From: Sinimarinibacterium arenosum
GTDB taxonomy: Bacteria; Pseudomonadota; Gammaproteobacteria; Nevskiales; Nevskiaceae
Assembly: GCF_005047655.1 (NCBI RefSeq)
Contig: NZ_SUKF01000003.1
Coordinates: 248,001 to 312,000 of the forward strand
DNA: 64,000 bases
Reading direction: 5' to 3'
Both the position numbers and the translations under genes were made by a program. Under the pieces are notes generated by a model. That model made no database searches. It had not been told where the DNA came from and saw only the letters and a list, made by a program, of their open reading frames with translations. Of this stretch, positions 10,434 through 18,218 are shown piece after piece. Numbering within the stretch: the first letter of the stretch is position 1; every line of letters starts with the position of its first letter.

Positions 10434-13400
10434 TGACGCCCCAGCGGAGCCGTACCATGAAAGATTCAGCCCGGCGAACATTCTTCTTGCGTGCTTTCTT
10501 GCGTGGAAGTTCGGGGCAGCGCGGCGTCGGCCTGATCGATGTTCTGCTGGCCGTCGTCGTGCTGGGCCTGGGCGCGGTCGGGCTGGTCAAGTTTCAGAGT
10601 GTGGTGATGCGCGAGGGTAACTCGACCAAGGCGCGCAGCGTTGCGGTGCAGATGGCCAAGGCCAAGCTGGATGATCTGCGCAGCTACAGTCAGCTGGCCG
10701 CCGGCGCCGCCGGCGTCTTCGGGTATGACGAGCTGGGTCCCACGACGGCTGCAGTCAATGCCAACGTTGGTGGAGCAGAAAAGGCCGACGGCACGCTCGA
10801 GTTGCCGAGTGGCAGTGTGACAGTTGGCGGCGTGAACTATACACGTAGCTGGACAACCACTCGGTACTATCTGTGCCGGGACAATGAAGCGGCGAAGTCG
10901 GTCAATTGTGCATCTACGCCGTGGCCCAGCGGATTGGCGGATAAGTCGCGACCGGATTTTTACGCATTGGCCGTGACGATCGCCTGGGCCGATGTTGACG
11001 GCAGTCGCCAGGTCGTCATGAACGATACTGCGGCGGCGGATGATCCGTTTACCGGAGCTCAGGGTCTGGCCAGCGCGTCCTCGGGAACCGCACCTGTGGT
11101 GACCTATGTACCGGGGGCTGCGCCGAACGTCATCGCGATCGACGTTGGCGGGGGCCAGAAGAAGGAAACCACCAATCCGACGCCGACGCTCCGGCGCCAC
11201 GGCAACACGGTCAAGAATACCGTCGCGACCTACGAGACGATCCGCTACAACGCGACAACGGACACCATCACGCGTCAGCAGTTCGTGACGCTGAACTGCT
11301 CCTGCACACAGCTGGGAACGGGCACGGGCAAGAATCTGCTCGGCGAGCAGGTACAGAAGCACACCGGAAGGCCCTCGGATGACTTCCAGGCCTTCGAGTG
11401 CAAGATCTGCTGTCGCGATCACCACGACGACGCAACCTGCGATCCGAGCAGCGATACCGGGAAGAAGAACTGCTTTGATCCCTATCGCCCGACATCGGAC
11501 TACCTGTATGACGCGGTGACGGGCGACGTGATCGACCACAAGCACTACACCGCCAATCAGCAGCTTGCGAACAGTACGGGGGACGATTACGTCGAGTCGT
11601 GCCGACTGGTGCGAACGGATGGTTATCTGCTGGTGGCGCAGGACTGGCGCATGCTCACCATCAATGCCATTCCTTCGTCGTTCTTCGGCACCGGCGGGGT
11701 GGCGAACGCGACCAACATCACCAACTACGGCACCTACGTCAAAAACTACGTATCGGCAGTCATTTCGGGCGGGACCGTGCCGTCGACAATCTGGTCGACC
11801 AGCGAGACAGTGAATCAGGATGCTACGGATCAGCTGCTGGCTCGCGGAATCTATCTCGACTACCTGGATGATGCGACCAAGACCACCTACACGGGCCGCA
11901 TCAGTGCAAATGATGCGACGGTGTGGCAGGAGATCCCCTTCTATGAGGTCAACCTGACCAAGCTGGCGCAATGGGTGTCCGGCAACAATTCAGTGGCGAC
12001 AGTGAGCAACGACGCGCTGGTCACCGAAACGGCTGGACAGGATCTGTACAGTCGCGGCCTGGTGCTGGCCAAGGCGGCCGGAACCACGGCGGCGACAGCG
12101 CGTGCGCGCGTCAGCAACACCGGCGTCATCAACGAGTTCATCACTACCGATCCGGATGATGGTGCGATCAACAAGACGTCGTCTGTGTCGATCACTGTGC
12201 CGGGCACTTCCTATACCCTCAGTGGCAGCATCAGCGGTCTGGCTGCAGGCACGGTCGTCACCGTCACCGGAACGGGCAGTGGCGGCAGCAGCAATGTGCT
12301 GTGCTCCTATTCCAGCGGTGCGGCCACGTTCAGTTGCAGCGTGCCCAGCGGATGGTCAGGCGTCATCACCGCTTCCGCCTCGGGGTATACGTTTACTCCG
12401 GGAAGCCTGACTTTGAGCAATGTCACGGCGAACAGCAGTTCGCTCAGTCTGGTGGCTGCCGCCGTCGTCAGCGTGAACTATACGATCAGCGGAACCGTGA
12501 GCCCCATTGTTGCCGGTGTCGTGTTCACGGCAAGCGGCAGCGGTTCGAATTCCGCAGGAACGTGCACCTATACGGATGCCAGTGGTGCCTATAGCTGCAC
12601 CGTGCCGAACGGTTGGTCGGGAAGCGTCATTCCGGCATTGAGCGGCTATGCATTCACGCCCGGATCCTATTCGTTCAGCAACGTCACCAGTGACCAGACC
12701 GCGAATTTTGCTGCGTCCACGACGACCAGCAGTGACTACACGATCAGCGGCACGATCGGCGCCGCACCGACGCTGTCTACGGTGACGATGTCCGCCACCG
12801 GGTCGTCCACAGGAGCCTGTACTTACGATGCGGCAACAGGTGCCTACAGCTGTATCGTTCCCAGCGGCTGGACGGGTTCGGTCACGCCGACCTCGGATCA
12901 GGGCATCATCTTCGCTCCGAGTGCCTACAACTTCACCAGTGGCGTCAGTGGCAACATTCCCAGTCAGAATTTTTCGACGTCGTACACGATGTATGGCCTG
13001 ATCAGCCAGAGCAGCGGAGTGCCGATTTCCGGGATCTCCATCACTGCCGGGGGTTCCGGCGGGAGTGCGAACGGAACCTGCGCCTATGACGGCTCGACCG
13101 GTTACTACAGCTGCGTGGTTGACGGGCTCTGGTACGGTTCAATCGTCCCAAGCCTCTCCGGTTACACGTTCTCGCCGTCGACCCGGTCTTACGCCAACGT
13201 GACCAGCACGTTCCCGTCGGAGAACTACACGGCGACGGCACAGACGTCGGCGACCTACACGATCACCGTCACCATGACCAACCTGAGCAACTCGGGAGCC
13301 AGTGGAGCGTCGGTGCAAAGCGTGAACGGACTGAGCTGCGGAAATCCGGCGACCAGTGGCAGTGGAAGCAATCGCACGGCCGTGATTGTATGCACCGTTC

Positions 13401-13543
13401 CGGCAGGCTGGAACGGGACGATTACCCCGCTGGTGCCGGTCAACGGCAATCAGACGGCAACGTTCTCGCCGGCGAGTCAGTCGTACTCGAATGTGGGCGC
13501 GAACCAGACCCGGTCGTTCAGCTGTTCTGGGAACGGATGCTGA
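10433..13543 (+). CDS. pilV: Giant PilV-like prepilin with Cys/His cluster and five C-terminal repeats
   Basis: The 1036-residue protein has a PilV-type signal: GQRG/VGLIDVLLAVVVLGLGAVGLVKFQSVVMREGNS. Ordinary PilV is about 150-200 residues. Position 1 of the mature protein is Val instead of Phe, and position 5 is Asp instead of Glu. The central part (~residues 70-590) is unfamiliar. It contains a CxC at 289-291 and the cluster C323-K-I-C-C-R-D-H-H331 with C336 and C347. Residues 594-1036 are five diverged ~82-95-residue repeats, each with a Cys pair. The ATG at 10433 has GAAGGA six bases upstream and overlaps the pilX stop. No PilY1 follows. A tip-adhesin role is an inference. Confidence 0.8.
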   Translation: MTPQRSRTMKDSARRTFFLRAFLRGSSGQRGVGLIDVLLAVVVLGLGAVGLVKFQSVVMREGNSTKARSVAVQMAKAKLDDLRSYSQLAAGAAGVFGYDELGPTTAAVNANVGGAEKADGTLELPSGSVTVGGVNYTRSWTTTRYYLCRDNEAAKSVNCASTPWPSGLADKSRPDFYALAVTIAWADVDGSRQVVMNDTAAADDPFTGAQGLASASSGTAPVVTYVPGAAPNVIAIDVGGGQKKETTNPTPTLRRHGNTVKNTVATYETIRYNATTDTITRQQFVTLNCSCTQLGTGTGKNLLGEQVQKHTGRPSDDFQAFECKICCRDHHDDATCDPSSDTGKKNCFDPYRPTSDYLYDAVTGDVIDHKHYTANQQLANSTGDDYVESCRLVRTDGYLLVAQDWRMLTINAIPSSFFGTGGVANATNITNYGTYVKNYVSAVISGGTVPSTIWSTSETVNQDATDQLLARGIYLDYLDDATKTTYTGRISANDATVWQEIPFYEVNLTKLAQWVSGNNSVATVSNDALVTETAGQDLYSRGLVLAKAAGTTAATARARVSNTGVINEFITTDPDDGAINKTSSVSITVPGTSYTLSGSISGLAAGTVVTVTGTGSGGSSNVLCSYSSGAATFSCSVPSGWSGVITASASGYTFTPGSLTLSNVTANSSSLSLVAAAVVSVNYTISGTVSPIVAGVVFTASGSGSNSAGTCTYTDASGAYSCTVPNGWSGSVIPALSGYAFTPGSYSFSNVTSDQTANFAASTTTSSDYTISGTIGAAPTLSTVTMSATGSSTGACTYDAATGAYSCIVPSGWTGSVTPTSDQGIIFAPSAYNFTSGVSGNIPSQNFSTSYTMYGLISQSSGVPISGISITAGGSGGSANGTCAYDGSTGYYSCVVDGLWYGSIVPSLSGYTFSPSTRSYANVTSTFPSENYTATAQTSATYTITVTMTNLSNSGASGASVQSVNGLSCGNPATSGSGSNRTAVIVCTVPAGWNGTITPLVPVNGNQTATFSPASQSYSNVGANQTRSFSCSGNGC
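12212..13543 (+). repeat. Five tandem protein-level repeats in PilV
   Basis: Units begin at 12212, 12479, 12737, 12983 and 13256 and encode about 89, 86, 82, 91 and 95 residues. The consensus is YTISG-T..., then GTCTY....GAYSCTVP.GWSGS..P..SGY.F.P...S..NVTS....NF. Each unit keeps two cysteines about 10-20 residues apart. The pattern resembles carboxypeptidase-regulatory or Ig-like beta-sandwich repeats of surface proteins. At DNA level the units are diverged, so this is an old duplication and not a recent expansion. Confidence 0.85.
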
Positions 13544-13576
13544 GCATGGGCCTGTGTTTGCGAAGCCTGACGGGCA

Positions 13577-13608
13577 GGCATGTCGCCAAACGTTGTCGAC
13601 GACATGCC
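13577..13608. repeat. Inverted repeat between pilV and tRNA-Thr
   Basis: GGCATGTCG (13577-13585) and CGACATGCC (13600-13608) are perfectly complementary around a 14-base loop. The right arm begins just after the -35 box of the tRNA-Thr promoter. No T-run follows, so it is not a standard intrinsic terminator. It may end pilV transcription or bind a protein. Confidence 0.55.
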
Positions 13609-13621
13609 GTGCCTCTATAAT
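13593..13621 (+). promoter_or_regulatory. Promoter of tRNA-Thr
   Basis: TTGTCG (13593-13598), a 17-base spacer and a perfect TATAAT (13616-13621) lie just upstream of the mature tRNA 5' end at 13632. A CG-rich discriminator follows the -10 box, as in stable-RNA promoters. Confidence 0.7.
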
Positions 13622-13631
13622 TCGCGCCCCC

Positions 13632-13707
<76 letters not shown>

Positions 13708-13721
13708 ATCGCGAAGTAAAC

Positions 13722-13744
13722 AGGCCCCGTCAGGGGCCTTTTTT
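13722..13744 (+). terminator. Rho-independent terminator after tRNA-Thr
   Basis: AGGCCCC (13722-13728) pairs with GGGGCCT (13733-13739) around GTCA and is followed by a run of T to 13744. Confidence 0.88.
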
Positions 13745-13845
13745 CTGCTTGTGCGTTTATCGCTGCGTCGAGCCGGGATCGGCTTGCATGAGTGCGTGTG
13801 CGCCCCGCGATCCGGCTTGCATGCAGTCAGCTATTGCGGCGGATG

Positions 13846-13933
13846 TGGCGGAGAGGGAGGGATTCGAACCCCCGGAACCTTGCGGTTCAGCGGTTTTCAA
13901 GACCGCCGCAATCGACCACTCTGCCACCTCTCC
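13846..13933 (-). tRNA. tRNA-Ser (anticodon TGA)
   Basis: The 88-base class II tRNA on the minus strand has acceptor GGAGAGG/CCTCTCC with encoded CCA and an anticodon stem GCGGT/ACCGC around loop CTTGAAA. It has the long variable arm of serine tRNAs and T loop TTCGAAT. It faces tRNA-Thr across about 140 bases and reads TCA-type codons. A TACAAT element at 13971-13966 could be its -10 box. Confidence 0.95.
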
Positions 13934-14031
13934 GAATGGGTGCATCCAGGGTCTGCTGCGGCGCGATTGTAGCGGAACTGCCGTGACAATGGCTGATCAC
14001 CGTGCCAGTTTCCGTTAAAATTCCGAGACTT

Positions 14032-14047
14032 TGCCGGTGAACCGGCA
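14032..14047 (+). other. Small hairpin in the fba 5' leader
   Basis: TGCCGG and CCGGCA close a TGAA tetraloop, 27 bases before the fba start. A TAAAAT at 14016-14021 upstream may be the -10 box. Whether the hairpin has any role is unknown. Confidence 0.3.
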
Positions 14048-14074
14048 GTCCACGATAACGATTCGGAGCGATCG

Positions 14075-15088
14075 ATGAACGAAAAGGTGTTGAATGCAAC
14101 CGCGCTGGCGATGGTCGCCGACGGTCGCGGGCTTCTCGCTGCAGATGAAAGCACCGGCACGATCGGCAAGCGCTTCGACAGCATCAAGGTCGAGAATACC
14201 GAGGCGAATCGCCGCGCCTATCGCGACATGCTGTTTACGACGGCGGGTTTTGAAAAACACACCAGCGGTGTGATTCTGTATGAGGAAACGCTGTTCCAGT
14301 CTGCGCTGGACGGCACGCCATTTGCCAAGCTGCTGGCGTCCAAGGACGTCATCCCCGGGATCAAGGTCGACACCGGTGCCAAGCCGCTGCCGGGTTCGAC
14401 GTCCGAAATGATCACCGAGGGTCTCGATGGTCTGCGCGAGCGTCTGGTGAAGTTCCACCAGGCCGGTGCGCGCTTCGCCAAGTGGCGGGCAGTGATCACT
14501 ATCGGCGACGGCATTCCCAGCGATTACTGCATCCACACCAATGCTCACGCGCTGGCGCGTTACGCGATGCTGTGTCAGGAGGCCGGTATCGTGCCGATCG
14601 TCGAGCCGGAGGTCCTGATGGATGCCGACAACAGTCTAGAGGTCTGCGAGTCGGTAACCGACCGTACGCTGGAAGCGGTGTTCCACGAGCTGTATCAGCA
14701 GCGCGTACTGCTTGAAGGCATGATTCTGAAGCCGAACATGGTCATCGCGGGCAAGAAGTGCTCAGTGCAGGCTGATCGCAAGACGGTTGCTGCGGCGACC
14801 TTGCGGACCTTGAAGCGTCGCGTGCCGAGTGCGGTGCCAGGCATTGCGTTCCTGTCGGGCGGTCAGTCGGATGTCGATGCCACGGCGCATCTGGACGAGA
14901 TGAACAAGCTCGGCCCAAGCACGTGGAAGCTGACGTTCTCCTACGGCCGCGCGTTGCAGGCGGCTGCGCTGAAGGCCTGGGGTGGTACGGATGCCGACGC
15001 CGGCCGCAAGGCGCATCTGCATCGCGCCCGCATGAACGGTCTGGCGGCGATGGGCCAGTGGAGTGCGGAGCTGGAGAAGGCGGCCTGA
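14075..15088 (+). CDS. Class I fructose-bisphosphate aldolase
   Basis: This 337-residue enzyme cleaves fructose-1,6-bisphosphate in glycolysis and forms it in gluconeogenesis. The N-terminus (GRGLLAADESTGTIGKRF) and the Schiff-base motif ILKPNMV (Lys219) identify the metal-independent class I, eukaryote-like family, not the zinc class II enzyme of most gammaproteobacteria. The ATG follows a CGGAG tract. It is a single-gene unit: a tRNA-Ser gene points away upstream and a strong terminator lies 30 bases after the stop. Confidence 0.96.
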   Translation: MNEKVLNATALAMVADGRGLLAADESTGTIGKRFDSIKVENTEANRRAYRDMLFTTAGFEKHTSGVILYEETLFQSALDGTPFAKLLASKDVIPGIKVDTGAKPLPGSTSEMITEGLDGLRERLVKFHQAGARFAKWRAVITIGDGIPSDYCIHTNAHALARYAMLCQEAGIVPIVEPEVLMDADNSLEVCESVTDRTLEAVFHELYQQRVLLEGMILKPNMVIAGKKCSVQADRKTVAAATLRTLKRRVPSAVPGIAFLSGGQSDVDATAHLDEMNKLGPSTWKLTFSYGRALQAAALKAWGGTDADAGRKAHLHRARMNGLAAMGQWSAELEKAA

Positions 15089-15117
15089 TCGCGGCTTTTT
15101 GGAGCGAAAACGTTTTC

Positions 15118-15151
15118 AATGGCTGCCCGCGATCCGCGGGCAGCCATTTTT
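15118..15151 (+). terminator. Intrinsic terminator after the aldolase gene
   Basis: A perfect 14-bp stem (15118-15131 with 15135-15148) around a three-base loop is followed by T residues. It separates the convergent aldolase and hydrolase genes. Confidence 0.9.
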
Positions 15152-15180
15152 ATGCCTGAGACGACGCGAACTCGGGATCG

Positions 15181-16191
15181 TCAGATTCCTGGGGATAGTG
15201 CCTGCTCGAACATTGCCAGTACGCGAGTTTCTGCCCAGCTTTGCAGGCCGACATTTTCGATGAAGCCGCAGTGTCCACCGTGGCGTGTGACCTCGAAGTG
15301 GCGCAGAGCACGCTCAGCACTCAGGCCGGAAAAATCGTCCAGCGGAATGACCGGATCGTCGGCCGCCGTGATGATCGCCAGTGGCGACGGTGCCTGCAGC
15401 AGCATTTCCGGCGTCAACGTGTAGGCGTCCAGATAGGGCTGCAGCGCGCCGTACTCGGTTTGTTCCTCGGCGAAGCGCGCGGTGATGTCCAGCAGGTTGT
15501 CCAGACGCAAATAGTTTTTGGCCGCTGTCGCGTACTCCGGCCACGCCGTGACCTTGGCCTCAACGGTCTTGCGCCACTTGTCCATGAAGTACCAGCGGAA
15601 CAGGCGCGAGCCGTGATCGATGGCGTCGATGGTGCTGCGTGGATTGATCGAAGGGCAGATACCGACGGTCAGCCTGGGCGTAACGCCGGCGCTGGAGCCA
15701 TAAAGCCCGACGCGCAGCGCGAAGTTTCCCCCCAGCGAAAAACCGATCACGAACATCGGCTGTGTCTGATCCATCGCTTGCACTACGCGTATGGCGCCGA
15801 GGACTTCATCGATGCGCGCAGAGTGGAACACTTCGCGGTTCAAATGGTGAGTGCCACCGTGGTCGCGCAGGTTCAGTCGAAACACGGAATAGCCGGCGTC
15901 AAACAGCGCGCAGGCCATCGAGTACAGATAAGTCGAGTCGTGACTGCCTTCCCAGCCGTGGATCAGAACCACAAGCCCACGTGCTTCCCGCTCGACACCG
16001 GCCTGCTGCGACAGGTAACCGGTCAGGCGCACATCGTTGCCAGCGTCGAGTTCGTGATACATCGCAACCGCTTCCATCCGGCAACCGCGGCGACGCCACT
16101 GGCGTTTGCGCGGACTCTTGGTCGCCAGGACCGATTGCAGCTGCGGGTTGCGCAGCAGCCACGGAGGCTGGAAGTCGGGAGCGTTGATCAC
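15181..16191 (-). CDS. YheT-family alpha/beta hydrolase
   Basis: This 336-residue protein starts PDFQPPWLLRNPQLQSVLATKSPRKRQW, typical of the YheT/ABHD1-3 hydrolases. The catalytic triad is visible as GFSLGGN (Ser nucleophile), TAADDPVIP (Asp) and RHGGHCGF (His), with an oxyanion segment LIHGWEGS. The substrate is unknown; the family acts on esters or lipids. The GTG start at 16191 overlaps the dapE stop (GTGA) and gives the normal family length; the frame upstream is only dapE antisense-free shadow. It is the last gene of map-glnD-dapD-dapE. Confidence 0.88.
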   Translation of the reverse strand: MINAPDFQPPWLLRNPQLQSVLATKSPRKRQWRRRGCRMEAVAMYHELDAGNDVRLTGYLSQQAGVEREARGLVVLIHGWEGSHDSTYLYSMACALFDAGYSVFRLNLRDHGGTHHLNREVFHSARIDEVLGAIRVVQAMDQTQPMFVIGFSLGGNFALRVGLYGSSAGVTPRLTVGICPSINPRSTIDAIDHGSRLFRWYFMDKWRKTVEAKVTAWPEYATAAKNYLRLDNLLDITARFAEEQTEYGALQPYLDAYTLTPEMLLQAPSPLAIITAADDPVIPLDDFSGLSAERALRHFEVTRHGGHCGFIENVGLQSWAETRVLAMFEQALSPGI

Positions 16192-17318
16192 AGCAACTGG
16201 TCGAGTACTGTCTCGTAGATCGCGCTGAGGCGGGGTAGGTCTGCCACCAATACGTGTTCGTTGACCTTGTGGATGCTGTCGTTGACCGGGCCAATCTCGA
16301 CCACTTCCGCGCCCCATGGCGAGATGAAACGGCCATCGGAAGTGCCACCGCCAGTGAACAGCGCCGGGGTGTGGCTGGTCACTTGCTGCACGGCTTGCGT
16401 TACGGCGTCGATCAGCTTGCCGGGGCCGGTCAGAAACGGTTCGCCGCTGTGCCACCAGTCGGCCTCGTAGCTCAGACCATGGCGATCGAGCACTTCGGTG
16501 ACGCGGGCTTTCAGATCCTCGGCGGTGGATTCGGTGCAGTAGCGGAAGTTGAAAACCAGATCGGCGTGTCCAGGAACAACATTGTTGGCGCCGGTACCGG
16601 CGTGCAGGTTGGAAATCTGGAACGATGTTGGTGGAAAGTGCGCGTTGCCTTCATCCCAGCGCGTGGCGACCAGTTCCGCGAGTGCCGGCGCCAGGCGGTG
16701 AATCGGGTTGTCGGCTTTTTCTGGGTAGGCCACATGGCCCTGCTTGCCATTGACTCGCAGATTGCAGCCCAGCGAGCCGCGGCGGCCAACCGTGACGCGG
16801 TCGCCCAGCGATTCGGCGGCAGTGGCTTCGCCGACGATGGCGTAGTCGGGCCGGACGCCCCGCTGCTTCAGTGTCTCGACCACATAACGCGTGCCGTAAC
16901 GCGCAGAGCCCTCTTCGTCACTGGTGATCAGGAACGCCAGCTGCCCCGCGATCGAGCGCCGTGCGAGCAGGCGCTCGACGGCGCAGACCATCGCGGCGAG
17001 ACCGGACTTCATGTCCGCTGCGCCACGGCCGTACAGCACGCCGTCGCGGACCGTGGGGACGAACGGGTCGCTGTGCCACTGCTCCAGCGGTCCGGTGGGA
17101 ACGACGTCCGTGTGGCCGGCAAGGATCGTCAACGGACCGTTCTCGCCCAGCGTTGCCCACAGGTTGGTGACGCCACCCGCATTGATGCGTTCCAGCGTGA
17201 AGCCCAATGCGCTCAGGCGCTCGCCGATCAGATCGCAGCAGCCCGCATCATCGGGCGTCAGCGAGCGCCTTGCGATCAGCGCGCTGCATAGATCAAGAAC
17301 AGCGGTATCGGAACTCAT
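16188..17318 (-). CDS. dapE: Succinyl-diaminopimelate desuccinylase
   Basis: The enzyme hydrolyses N-succinyl-LL-diaminopimelate in lysine and peptidoglycan precursor synthesis. The 376-residue M20-family dizinc protein shows AGHTDVVPTG (His ligand), YGRGAADMKSG (bridging Asp) and TSDEEGSARYGT (catalytic Glu and metal ligand). The dimerisation domain lies in the middle and a GGTSDGRF motif near the end. It starts five bases after the dapD stop, so the dap genes are one unit. Confidence 0.97.
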   Translation of the reverse strand: MSSDTAVLDLCSALIARRSLTPDDAGCCDLIGERLSALGFTLERINAGGVTNLWATLGENGPLTILAGHTDVVPTGPLEQWHSDPFVPTVRDGVLYGRGAADMKSGLAAMVCAVERLLARRSIAGQLAFLITSDEEGSARYGTRYVVETLKQRGVRPDYAIVGEATAAESLGDRVTVGRRGSLGCNLRVNGKQGHVAYPEKADNPIHRLAPALAELVATRWDEGNAHFPPTSFQISNLHAGTGANNVVPGHADLVFNFRYCTESTAEDLKARVTEVLDRHGLSYEADWWHSGEPFLTGPGKLIDAVTQAVQQVTSHTPALFTGGGTSDGRFISPWGAEVVEIGPVNDSIHKVNEHVLVADLPRLSAIYETVLDQLL

Positions 17319-17323
17319 TGTGT

Positions 17324-18145
17324 TCAGAGATCACGCAACAGCGCGTTGATGCCGACCTTGTTGCGTGTCTTTTCGTCGACGCGCTTGACGATGACTGCGC
17401 AGTTCAGGTTGTAGCGACCGCCGTCCTTGGGTAGCGATCCGGCGACAACGACAGCGCCGGCCGGGACACGGCCGTAGCTGATCTCACTGGTTTCGCGATC
17501 ATAGATCGGTGTGCTCTGACCGATGAAGACGCCCATCGAAATGACCGCGCCATGCTCGACAATGACGCCCTCGACGATTTCCGAGCGTGCACCGATGAAG
17601 CAGTTGTCTTCGATGATTGTCGGGTTGGCCTGCAGTGGTTCCAGTACGCCGCCGATGCCGACACCGCCGGACAGGTGGCAGTTGGCGCCGATCTGTGCGC
17701 AGGAGCCGACCGTGGCCCAGGTGTCCACCATCGTGCCACTGCCAACCCAGGCGCCAATGTTGACGTAGGACGGCATCAGGATTGCCCCCGGCGCGATATA
17801 ACTGCCGATGCGCACTGCGGCCGGAGGCACCACACGCGCACCCTGCTGGGCGAAGTGTTCGGCGGTCCAGCCATCGAACTTCAGCGGCACCTTGTCGTAT
17901 CCGCTGAGCGCGCCCATTTCGATCGGTGCATTGTCGTGAAGGCGGAAGTACAGCAGGACCGCCTTTTTCAGCCACTGGTTGACCTGCCAGCCGTCCGCAG
18001 TGGGTTCGGCGACACGGGCCTGACCCTGGTCGAGCAGGGCAATCGCCTGGGTTACCGCAGCGTGAACAGCGCTGTCGCTCTTGTTGAGCGTGTCGCGATT
18101 GTCCCATGCGGATTCGATCTGCTGCTTCAGAAGTTCAATGCTCAT
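17324..18145 (-). CDS. dapD: Tetrahydrodipicolinate N-succinyltransferase
   Basis: This 273-residue enzyme succinylates tetrahydrodipicolinate using succinyl-CoA. The N-terminal helical domain is followed by a left-handed beta-helix of hexapeptide repeats ([38 protein letters not shown]). The order glnD-dapD is as in E. coli. It starts 73 bases after the glnD stop. With dapE it covers the succinylase branch of diaminopimelate synthesis. Confidence 0.97.
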   Translation of the reverse strand: MSIELLKQQIESAWDNRDTLNKSDSAVHAAVTQAIALLDQGQARVAEPTADGWQVNQWLKKAVLLYFRLHDNAPIEMGALSGYDKVPLKFDGWTAEHFAQQGARVVPPAAVRIGSYIAPGAILMPSYVNIGAWVGSGTMVDTWATVGSCAQIGANCHLSGGVGIGGVLEPLQANPTIIEDNCFIGARSEIVEGVIVEHGAVISMGVFIGQSTPIYDRETSEISYGRVPAGAVVVAGSLPKDGGRYNLNCAVIVKRVDEKTRNKVGINALLRDL

Positions 18146-18218
18146 CGTGCTGGTTTTCTATAGGGGTCAATTTTGGGGATCGGCGGCAGCCGTCGTGTGA
18201 ACGGGGGCTCGCACCGGC

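Noticed and set aside
12212-13543. Possible CRISPR-like or tandem DNA repeat
   Set aside because: The repetition is at protein level only, with diverged DNA and unit lengths of ~250-290 bases inside one gene.
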